DNA of 6,728 bases, from NCBI GenBank assembly GCA_021823635.1, contig JAKANT010000095.1, positions 1 to 6,728 on the forward strand, read 5' to 3'. This document shows positions 1 through 5,491 of this stretch, in pieces. Source of the stretch: Pseudomonadota bacterium (GTDB taxonomy: Bacteria; Pseudomonadota; Gammaproteobacteria; Burkholderiales; Burkholderiaceae_F). Every line of letters begins with the position of its first letter. Positions within the stretch are counted from its first letter, which is position 1. Position numbers and translations under genes: made by a program. Under the pieces are notes generated by a model. The model had not been told where the DNA came from. It worked only from the letters and a program-made list of their open reading frames with translations, and searched no databases.

Positions 1-1219
1 AGTGTTCGCTGCGGTGGTGGTGCATCTGCAGCGACAGCGACGCACCGGGCTTGACTTCGATGCGCTTGATCTTGAAGCGGGGGCCTTCCTGCAGCGTCGT
101 GTAGGTGCCCCACGGGCGCGCGACCGGACGGTGCAGGCTTTGCGCCTCGTGGCCGCGCCGCTTCAGTTCGCCGACGATGTCCTTCACCTTCTGCGTGGCG
201 CCGCGGTCGCACACGAGCAGCGCATCCGGGGTATCGACGATCACCACGTCGCGCAGGCCGACGGCCGCCACCAAGCGGTCCTCGCTCTGCACGTGGGTGT
301 TGGTGCAGTCAGCGAGCAGCACGTCGCCCGCGACCGAATTGCCGGCGGCGTCTTTGTCGTGTTCCTCGGCCACCGCCTTCCACGACCCAATGTCGCTCCA
401 GCCGAAGTCGCCGGCGAGCACCTGCACGCCCGCGGCTTTCTCCATCACCGCGTAGTCGATCGAGATGTCGGGCGCGCGCTTGAAGGCCGCCTCGTCGAGC
501 GCGAGCGCAGCCACGTTGCCGGCGGCCGGACGGGCCGCCGCCAGCGACGCGCGTGCCGCCGCCAGCGCGTCCAGCGCCTGCTCGGCCAGCGCGGCCAGGA
601 TCGTCGCCGCCGTGAAGCAGAACATGCCGCTGTTCCACAGGTAGCGGCCGCTCGCCAGGTATTCGGCGGCCGCGGCGGCGTTCGGCTTCTCGACGAAGCG
701 CTTCACCGGCACCGCGCCGTCGCCCTCCGGCGGCGCTTCGCACTCGATGTAGCCGAAGCCGGTTTCGGGCATCGTCGGCCGGATGCCGAACAGCACGATG
801 CGCCCCGTGCGTGCGGCTTCGGCCGCGCGCGCGGCGAGCGCGGCGAAACGCGCTTCGTCCTGCACCAGGTGATCGGCCGGCAGCACGAGCAAGGGCTCGT
901 CCGCGCCGGCGTGTTGCTCGGCCCAGGCCGCAGCGGCGGCGATCGCCGGCGCCGTGTTGCGGCCCACCGGTTCCAGCAGCAGCTGCACCCGCTCCGGCGC
1001 GCGCTCGCCCAGCGCTTGCAGTTCCTCGGCGGTGCGGAAGTGGTATTCGCGGTTGGTGACGATCAGGCAGCCGTCGGCGGCGGCGCGGCGCGCGCGCAGC
1101 ACGGTGCGCGCCAGCAGCGACGGACCGGCGCCGATTCGCATGAAGGGCTTGGGTGCCGCTTCGCGCGAAACCGGCCATAGGCGCGAGCCGGAGCCGCCGG
1201 ACAGGATGACCGCGAGCAT
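1..1219 (-). CDS. manC: Mannose-1-phosphate guanylyltransferase / mannose-6-phosphate isomerase (bifunctional, 3' end outside window)
   Basis: This cytoplasmic enzyme makes GDP-mannose from mannose-1-phosphate and GTP; the family's C-terminal domain interconverts fructose-6-P and mannose-6-P. The reading frame is open from an ATG at 1219 to the left edge, giving 406 complete codons of the roughly 470-480 usual in the family. The nucleotidyltransferase signature GGSGSRLWPVSR is at residues 8-19. Other family motifs follow: EPVGRNTAPAIA (83-94), LPADH (113-117), GFGYIE (154-159), FVEKP (175-179), WNSGMF (195-200) and GWSDIGSW (273-280). RPWGTY (368-373) opens the isomerase cupin part, and the visible sequence stops in its QMHHHRSEH segment (398-406), probably metal-binding. 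The start is supported by the glycine-rich loop lying right at the N terminus and by an AGGAG Shine-Dalgarno seven bases upstream. It lies 82 bp downstream of the small nucleotidyltransferase gene, so co-transcription is plausible. Homologues are also called algA, xanB or cpsB. I see no defect in the visible part. Confidence 0.95.
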   Translation of the reverse strand, partial: MLAVILSGGSGSRLWPVSREAAPKPFMRIGAGPSLLARTVLRARRAAADGCLIVTNREYHFRTAEELQALGERAPERVQLLLEPVGRNTAPAIAAAAAWAEQHAGADEPLLVLPADHLVQDEARFAALAARAAEAARTGRIVLFGIRPTMPETGFGYIECEAPPEGDGAVPVKRFVEKPNAAAAAEYLASGRYLWNSGMFCFTAATILAALAEQALDALAAARASLAAARPAAGNVAALALDEAAFKRAPDISIDYAVMEKAAGVQVLAGDFGWSDIGSWKAVAEEHDKDAAGNSVAGDVLLADCTNTHVQSEDRLVAAVGLRDVVIVDTPDALLVCDRGATQKVKDIVGELKRRGHEAQSLHRPVARPWGTYTTLQEGPRFKIKRIEVKPGASLSLQMHHHRSEH

Positions 1220-1226
1220 GCTCTCT

Positions 1227-1231
1227 CTCCT
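1227..1231 (-). promoter_or_regulatory. Shine-Dalgarno of manC
   Basis: On the minus strand AGGAG lies seven bases before the ATG at 1219, inside the purine run GAGGAGAGAGAG. It is the best ribosome binding site in the window and fixes the manC start. Confidence 0.8.
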
Positions 1232-1245
1232 CGGAGGGGACGCCG

Positions 1246-1251
1246 ATTATC
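1246..1251 (-). promoter_or_regulatory. Possible -10 element upstream of manC
   Basis: On the minus strand the hexamer GATAAT (five of six matches to TATAAT) stands 26 bases before the manC start, in the 82-bp gap after the nucleotidyltransferase gene. No convincing -35 box is found at the normal distance. The rest of the gap holds a GC-rich inverted repeat (GCCCG/CGGGC, 1259-1263 with 1272-1276, 8-base loop). It may be an internal promoter giving manC some independent expression; the evidence is only the one hexamer. Confidence 0.25.
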
Positions 1252-1301
1252 GCGTAGCGCCCGTCGCGGCGCGGGCGGAAAAAGCCTCAGCGGGTTGCGC
1301 C

Positions 1302-1688
1302 TTACGGCGCGATTTCGAGACCTTCGCGCCTCAGCACCTCGATGAACGGATCGCCTTCGCGCTCGCGCCGCGCCCAGTCCTCTTCGCGCCAGCCGATCGG
1401 CTCGACTTCGGGAGCGAGGTCGCGCACGCCGAACAGCAGGTCCAGCCGCGCGCGCAGATCGGCCGGCAGGGCGTCGCTGACGATCAGCAGGTCGGTGTCG
1501 CTGTCGGCGGTGAAGTCGCCGCGGCCGACCGATCCGAAAACCAGCGCGCGCCAAGGCGTCAGGCCCAGCGCGTCGATGTAACGACGCACGCGCGCCAAGC
1601 GCTCGGCGCGGTCAAGCGGATTGGCTGGCAGCGAGATCAACGTGTGTTCCGCCTGGCGGCGGTACCGCTCCCACTCCTCGCGCTCCAC
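1302..1688 (-). CDS. Small nucleotidyltransferase-fold (MNT-like) protein, function unknown
   Basis: This 128-residue soluble protein has the minimal nucleotidyltransferase (NTP_transf_2 / MNT) fold. The hallmark GS-x10-DxD pattern is complete: Gly52-Ser53, then Asp64 and Asp66 in DSDTDLLIV, with Glu94 or Glu96 (APEVEPIGW) a likely third metal ligand. Residues 1-45 look helical and charged, and the ending DPFIEVLRREGLEI resembles the closing strand of this family. The GTG start at 1688 is chosen because the frame is closed by a TAG a few codons upstream, no ATG lies between, and a GGAG sits seven bases before it. MNT proteins are often paired with HEPN toxins and act as antitoxins that AMPylate the partner; no HEPN gene is adjacent here (manC follows downstream, the mutase is divergent). 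An antitoxin role is therefore not supported by context. The substrate is unknown. It is probably transcribed with manC. Confidence 0.82.
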   Translation of the reverse strand: MEREEWERYRRQAEHTLISLPANPLDRAERLARVRRYIDALGLTPWRALVFGSVGRGDFTADSDTDLLIVSDALPADLRARLDLLFGVRDLAPEVEPIGWREEDWARREREGDPFIEVLRREGLEIAP

Positions 1689-1715
1689 CCGCGCGCTCCG
1701 GTTCGATGTGGCCGC

Positions 1716-1733
1716 ATTCTAGGGCGCTAGACT
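1716..1733. promoter_or_regulatory. Candidate divergent promoter region between the nucleotidyltransferase and mutase genes
   Basis: The 71-bp gap between the two divergent starts (GTG at 1688 on minus, GTG at 1760 on plus) must hold any promoters for both. It contains a plus-strand -10-like TAGACT at 1728-1733, about 26 bases before the mutase start, and a minus-strand TAGAAT (1721-1716), about 27 bases before the nucleotidyltransferase start. Neither has a clear -35 box. Two CTAG tetramers (1719-1722 and 1727-1730) bracket GGCG, making the near-palindrome CTAGGGCGCTAG, which could be an operator. Placement is by eye from hexamer resemblance only. Confidence 0.3.
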
Positions 1734-1759
1734 CGCGCGACCGTGTTCGGGGCGCAGCT

Positions 1760-3145
1760 GTGGCAACCACCGTCGATCCTTCGATCTTCAAGGCCTACGA
1801 CATCCGCGGCATCGTCGACCGCACGCTGACGGAAGCGGCGGCGCGCGCGATCGGTGCCGCGTTCGGCGCCGAGGCGCGCGCGCGCGGCGTGGCCGAAGTG
1901 GCGGTCGGGCGCGACGGCAGGCTGTCCGGACCGCGCCTGGCGGCGGCGCTGATCGAAGGCATTCGCGCGAGCGGCACCGCGGTGGCCGACATCGGCATGG
2001 CCGCCACGCCGATGGTGTATTTCGCCGGCTTTCATCTCGGCAGCCGCTCGGGCATCGCCATCACCGGCAGCCACAATCCGCCCGAGTACAACGGCATGAA
2101 GCTGACGCTGGCGGGCGACCCCGTGTACGGCGAGGGCCTGCAGCGGCTGCGGTCGCGCATCGAGGCGGGCGAACTCGCGCCGGCGGCCGCACCCGGTGCG
2201 CTGCGCGCGGTCGATGTCGCCGATGCCTACGTCGCGCGCATCGTCGGCGACGTGAAGCTGGCCCGGACCATGAAGATCGCGATCGACTGCGGCAACGGCG
2301 TCGCGGGTGCCATTGCGCCGCGGCTTTTTCGCGCGCTCGGCTGCGAGGTGATCGAACTCTTTTGCGAGGTGGACGGCCGCTTTCCGAACCATCATCCGGA
2401 TCCGGCGCATCCGGAGAACCTGCAAGACCTGATGCGGGCGCTGGCTACCACGGACGCCGAGCTTGGGCTCGCGTTCGACGGTGACGGCGACCGCCTCGGC
2501 GTGGTGACCAAGGGCGGCCACGTGATCTATCCCGATCGACAGTTGATGCTGTTCGCGCGTGGGGTGCTGGCCGAGCGGCCGGGCGCCGAGATCATCTTCG
2601 ACGTCAAGTGCTCGCGCCACCTGGCGGCGCAGATCCGCGCCGCAGGCGGACGGCCGACCATGTGGCGCACCGGCCATTCGCTGATCAAGGCCAAGCTCAA
2701 GGAAACCGGCGCGCCCCTGGCCGGCGAGATGAGCGGGCACATGTTCTTCAACGACCGCTGGTACGGCTTCGACGACGCGCTGTATGCCGGCGCGCGGCTG
2801 CTGGAGCTGCTGTCGCGCGAGCGCGATCCGTCGGCGGCGCTCGACGCGCTGCCGGACGCGGTTTCTACGCCGGAGCTGCACGTCAAGACCGCGGAGGGCG
2901 AGAATTTCACGCTGGTCGAGCGGCTGAAGTCCGAGGCGACGTTCGACGGCGCGCGCGACGTGATCACGATCGACGGCGTGCGCGTCGAGTACGCGGACGG
3001 CTTCGGACTCGCCCGGCCCTCGAACACGACGCCGGTGGTGGTGCTGCGCTTCGAGGCCGACACACCGCAGGCGCTGGCGCGCATCCAGGCCGACTTTCGC
3101 CGTGCGTTGCTCGCGGTGAAACCCGACGCGAAGCTGCCGTTCTGA
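1760..3145 (+). CDS. manB: Phosphomannomutase / phosphoglucomutase
   Basis: This cytoplasmic alpha-D-phosphohexomutase interconverts mannose-6-P and mannose-1-P and, in close relatives such as Pseudomonas AlgC, also the glucose phosphates. From the GTG at 1760 it is 461 residues, nearly the same as AlgC. All four active-site segments are visible: the phosphoserine loop TGSHNPP with Ser104, the metal loop DGDGDR with Asp240, Asp242 and Asp244, the sugar-specificity loop GEMSGH (322-327), and the phosphate-binding RPSNTTP (419-425). An in-frame ATG at 1706 would add 18 residues, but these resemble no family N terminus and would overlap the presumed promoter. The GTG start places SIFKAYDIRG at residues 8-17, as usual, and has a weak GGGG seven bases upstream. 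It lies 49 bp before waaC on the same strand, so it probably heads an operon with waaC and waaA. Its product feeds the divergent manC enzyme. The symbol follows its presumed role; algC, pgm or manB are all used. Confidence 0.93.
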   Translation: MATTVDPSIFKAYDIRGIVDRTLTEAAARAIGAAFGAEARARGVAEVAVGRDGRLSGPRLAAALIEGIRASGTAVADIGMAATPMVYFAGFHLGSRSGIAITGSHNPPEYNGMKLTLAGDPVYGEGLQRLRSRIEAGELAPAAAPGALRAVDVADAYVARIVGDVKLARTMKIAIDCGNGVAGAIAPRLFRALGCEVIELFCEVDGRFPNHHPDPAHPENLQDLMRALATTDAELGLAFDGDGDRLGVVTKGGHVIYPDRQLMLFARGVLAERPGAEIIFDVKCSRHLAAQIRAAGGRPTMWRTGHSLIKAKLKETGAPLAGEMSGHMFFNDRWYGFDDALYAGARLLELLSRERDPSAALDALPDAVSTPELHVKTAEGENFTLVERLKSEATFDGARDVITIDGVRVEYADGFGLARPSNTTPVVVLRFEADTPQALARIQADFRRALLAVKPDAKLPF

Positions 3146-3180
3146 TCGACCGCTCGGCGTGGGCGGCGCGCCCTTGCTCC

Positions 3181-3194
3181 ATCCTCGATCCTCG
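3181..3194 (+). repeat. Tandem heptamer abutting the waaC start
   Basis: The heptamer ATCCTCG occurs twice in tandem and runs directly into the waaC ATG at 3195. It occupies the place where a Shine-Dalgarno would be expected and is pyrimidine-rich, so waaC has no recognisable ribosome binding site. Two copies of a 7-mer may be chance. Confidence 0.5.
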
Positions 3195-4175
3195 ATGTCC
3201 GACGCACCGCGCGTGCTGATCGTCAAGACCTCGTCGATGGGCGACGTCGTCCACGCGCTGCCGGTGGCGAGCGACGTCGCGCGCGCACTGCCGGGGGTCG
3301 CGATCGACTGGGTGGTCGAGGAAAGCTTCGCCGCGCTGCCGCGGCTGCATCCGGCCGTGAGCCGCGTGCTGACGATCGCGCTGCGTCGCTGGCGCGGCGC
3401 CCTGGCGGCCGCCGCGACCTGGAGCGAACTGGCTACGGCGCGGCGCGCGCTGCGCGAGAGGCAATACCGCCAGATCGTCGATTGCCAGGGCCTGGTGAAA
3501 AGCGCCTGGGTGGCGCGCTGGGCGCGCGGACCGGTGGCGGGCTACGACCGCGATTCGATCCGCGAGCCGCTGGCGGCGCGCTTCTACGACCGGCGCGTGG
3601 CGGTGCCGCGCCGCCTGCACGCGATCGAACGCAACCGCCGGCTGGCAGCCGAAGCGCTCGGCTACGAGGTCGAAGGCGCGCCACGCTTCGGGCTTACGGC
3701 GCCCGCGCTTGCCGACGCGGAGCTCGCGGCGTTCGCCGCGCAGGGACCGTTTGCGGTGCTGGTGACCAATGCCAGCCGCGCGACCAAATTGTGGTCCGAC
3801 GATGCGTGGCGCGCGGTGGAAGCGGCGCTCGCCGCGCGCGGCTTGGCGAGTGTGCTGCCGTGGGGCACGGACGCCGAAGGCGGTGCGACGCGCGATCGTG
3901 CGCGCGCTATGCGGGCGGCGTACGTCGCGCCGCGTGCCGGTCTATCGCAATTGGCGGCGTTGCTGGCGCGCGCGCGCATTGTCGTCGGGTTGGACACCGG
4001 CGTCACGCACCTGGCAGCGGCTCTGGGCGCGCCGACCATCGGGATCTTCTGCGATTACGACCCGGCGCTGGCGGGCGTCAGCGGCGATGCGCCATGCGTG
4101 AGCCTGGGCGGCGCGGGCGGCGGACCTGCCGCGCACGAGGTGATCGCGGCGGTCGAACGCCTGCTCGACCGATGA
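3195..4175 (+). CDS. waaC: Lipopolysaccharide heptosyltransferase I
   Basis: This inner-membrane-associated, cytoplasm-facing GT9 enzyme transfers the first L-glycero-D-manno-heptose from ADP-heptose to Kdo of the LPS inner core. The 326-residue product is close to E. coli WaaC (319). Its N terminus VLIVKTSSMGDVVHALP matches WaaC almost residue for residue, placing the catalytic Asp at 17 (Asp13 in E. coli). DWVVEESFA (38-46), REPLAARFYDRR (123-134) and the nucleotide-binding segment around Lys198 (ATKLW, 196-200) follow. DTGVTHLAAALG (267-278), the ADP-heptose site, begins with Asp267. The ATG at 3195 is chosen because it sets MSDAPRVLIVKTSS at the usual distance from the glycine loop; a GTG at 3159 would only add an unlike 12-residue extension. 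No Shine-Dalgarno is visible. The stop overlaps the waaA start in an ATGA, indicating translational coupling. WaaF (heptosyltransferase II) is less likely given the KTSSMGD and REPLA motifs. Confidence 0.95.
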   Translation: MSDAPRVLIVKTSSMGDVVHALPVASDVARALPGVAIDWVVEESFAALPRLHPAVSRVLTIALRRWRGALAAAATWSELATARRALRERQYRQIVDCQGLVKSAWVARWARGPVAGYDRDSIREPLAARFYDRRVAVPRRLHAIERNRRLAAEALGYEVEGAPRFGLTAPALADAELAAFAAQGPFAVLVTNASRATKLWSDDAWRAVEAALAARGLASVLPWGTDAEGGATRDRARAMRAAYVAPRAGLSQLAALLARARIVVGLDTGVTHLAAALGAPTIGIFCDYDPALAGVSGDAPCVSLGGAGGGPAAHEVIAAVERLLDR

Positions 4176-5491
4176 ACGAAGTCGAGGTGCCGCGCTGGTA
4201 TGCGGCTGCGTGGTGGCTGCTGCTGCTGCCACTGGTCGCCATCTACCTGCTCTGGCGCAGCCTGCGCCAGCGCGAATACCGCGCGCACTGGGGCGAACGC
4301 TTTCTCGGCCGCGGCGCGCGGCCCGCGCCGGGCGCGCCGGTGATCTGGGTGCATGCGGTCTCGGTGGGCGAGACGCGCGCTGCGCAGCCGCTGATCGAAG
4401 CACTGGCCGCCGCGTATCCGCACGCGAGCTTCGTGCTCACGCACATGACGCCGACCGGACGCGCGGTCGGCGAGGGCGTCGCGCGGCGGCTCGCCGGGCG
4501 TCTCGTGCAACGCTATCTGCCGTACGACCTGCGGCCTGCGGTACGGCGGTTCTTGGCCGAAACGCGGCCCGCGATCGGCGTGATCCTGGAGACCGAGCTG
4601 TGGCCGCAACTGCTCGCCGGCGCGCGCGCGGCTGGCGTGCCGATGGTGCTCGCCAACGCGCGGCTGTCGGAGCGATCGCTCGCCAAGGCGCTGCGCTACG
4701 AAGCGTTGGTGCGGCAGGCGGCGTGCGCCTTCGTGCGCGTGGCCGCGCAGAGCGATGCCGACCGCGCGCGCATCGCCAAGCTGTACGACGGCCGCATCGA
4801 CGTGATCGGCAATCTGAAGTTCGACCTGACGCCGAGCGCGGAACAGGTCGAGCGCGGCGTCATCGCCCGCGCCGCGCTGGGCCGCCGCCCCGTGTGGCTG
4901 TTCGCCAGCTCGCGCGAAGGGGAAGAGGTGCTGGTGCTCGACGCCTTCAAGGACATGCAACGAAAATTGGTGTCTGACCCCATTTTTTTGATCGTGCCGC
5001 GGCATCCGCAGCGGTTCGACGAGGTGGCGCGGTTAATCGAAGCGCGCGGCTTTCTGTGCGCGCGGCGTTCGGCTGGGGCACTGGCGCGGGAGGCGCCTGA
5101 AAACGCCGTGCTGCTGGGCGACTCGATGGGCGAGATGGCGATGTACTACGCGGCCGCGGACGTGGCGCTGATCGGGGGCAGCTTGCTGCCGTTCGGGGCG
5201 CAGAACCTGATCGAGGCGTGCGCGGTCGGCACGCCGGTGATCTTGGGGCCGAGCACGTTCAATTTCGCGCAGGCGGCGGCCGATGCGCTGGCCGCGGGCG
5301 CCGCGATCCAGGTCGAAAACGCGGCGCAGGCGCTGGCGGCGATGGACGTGCTATGCCGCGATGGCGCGCGCCACGAGGCGATGCGCCGCGCCGCGCTCGC
5401 GTTCGCCGCCGCCCATCGCGGCGCCACCGCGCGCACGGTGGCGCTGATCGAGGAGGTGCTGGGCGCGGTCAGCGCGCCAGCAGCGCGTTGA
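4172..5491 (+). CDS. waaA: 3-deoxy-D-manno-octulosonic acid (Kdo) transferase
   Basis: This inner-membrane GT30 enzyme transfers Kdo from CMP-Kdo to the lipid A precursor, the essential step before WaaC acts. The product has 439 residues (E. coli WaaA 425). A hydrophobic membrane anchor spans about 11-28. HAVSVGET (61-68) contains the presumed catalytic Glu67. THMTPTG (90-96), YLPYDL (115-120), ETELWPQL (140-147), ANARLSERS (161-169), GNLKFD (213-218), SREGEE (247-252), VPRHPQRF (275-282), GDSMGEM (316-322), GGSLLPFGAQNLIE (335-348) and GPSTFNF (359-365) follow in family order. The ATG lies inside the waaC stop (ATGA); the frame remains open far upstream only as a shadow of waaC. Codons 264-273 form an odd AT-rich run of unusual codons coinciding with an imperfect palindrome (4963-4987); the frame is intact and the flanking motifs are preserved. 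The 3' end overlaps the convergent tolC-like gene by 23 bp. The number of Kdo residues added cannot be told from sequence. Confidence 0.96.
   Translation: MNEVEVPRWYAAAWWLLLLPLVAIYLLWRSLRQREYRAHWGERFLGRGARPAPGAPVIWVHAVSVGETRAAQPLIEALAAAYPHASFVLTHMTPTGRAVGEGVARRLAGRLVQRYLPYDLRPAVRRFLAETRPAIGVILETELWPQLLAGARAAGVPMVLANARLSERSLAKALRYEALVRQAACAFVRVAAQSDADRARIAKLYDGRIDVIGNLKFDLTPSAEQVERGVIARAALGRRPVWLFASSREGEEVLVLDAFKDMQRKLVSDPIFLIVPRHPQRFDEVARLIEARGFLCARRSAGALAREAPENAVLLGDSMGEMAMYYAAADVALIGGSLLPFGAQNLIEACAVGTPVILGPSTFNFAQAAADALAAGAAIQVENAAQALAAMDVLCRDGARHEAMRRAALAFAAAHRGATARTVALIEEVLGAVSAPAAR
4963..4987. repeat. AT-rich imperfect palindrome inside waaA
   Basis: A 25-bp odd-centred inverted repeat is centred on T4975 (GTC-T-GAC core). 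Ten of twelve positions pair: 72-74 with 76-78, 68-70 with 80-82 and 63-66 with 84-87 (add 4900), with mismatches at 71/79 and 67/83. The flanks are a run of four A and a run of seven T, in sharp contrast to the GC-rich gene around it. The codons it covers (AAA, TTG, TCT, ATT, TTT, TTG) are unlike the GC-ending codons elsewhere in waaA. I recall dispersed repeats with a GTCTGACCCC core in proteobacterial genomes, sometimes near REP-associated transposases, but cannot check this. Only one copy is present in the window. Confidence 0.6.

Noticed and set aside
2..1180. A long plus-strand open frame (392 codons) opposite manC
   Set aside because: Its translation is Arg/Ala/His-rich low-information sequence with no family motif, while the minus strand encodes a complete series of manC motifs. 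It is a high-GC antisense shadow.
1259..1276. The GC-rich inverted repeat between the nucleotidyltransferase and manC genes as a terminator
   Set aside because: On the minus strand the T-run (TTTTT) comes before the hairpin rather than after it, which is the wrong order for an intrinsic terminator.
1302..1688. Calling the small nucleotidyltransferase an MNT antitoxin of a HEPN/MNT toxin-antitoxin module
   Set aside because: The active-site motif fits, but no HEPN gene is adjacent; the neighbours are manC and the divergent mutase.
1706..1759. An upstream ATG start for the mutase
   Set aside because: It would add 18 residues unlike family N termini and overlap the probable promoter elements. 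The GTG at 1760 gives family-typical length and spacing to KAYDIRG.
1727..3226. A 499-codon minus-strand open frame across the mutase gene
   Set aside because: It covers the whole mutase, which has every catalytic loop on the plus strand. The antisense product is Arg/His/Ala-rich and resembles nothing known; long antisense frames are expected at this GC content.
3482..4171. A 230-residue N-terminal extension of the waaA frame
   Set aside because: The frame is open here only because it is a shadow of waaC. The extension is Arg/Gly-rich without motifs, and the ATG at 4172 gives the normal WaaA N-terminal membrane anchor.
4055..5005. A 316-codon minus-strand open frame opposite waaC/waaA
   Set aside because: It is antisense to conserved WaaA motifs, with biased composition and no recognisable domain.
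5462..5478. The GGCGCG/CGCGCC hairpin as a bidirectional intrinsic terminator
   Set aside because: There is no T-run after it on either strand, and six-pair GC stems are common by chance in such GC-rich DNA.
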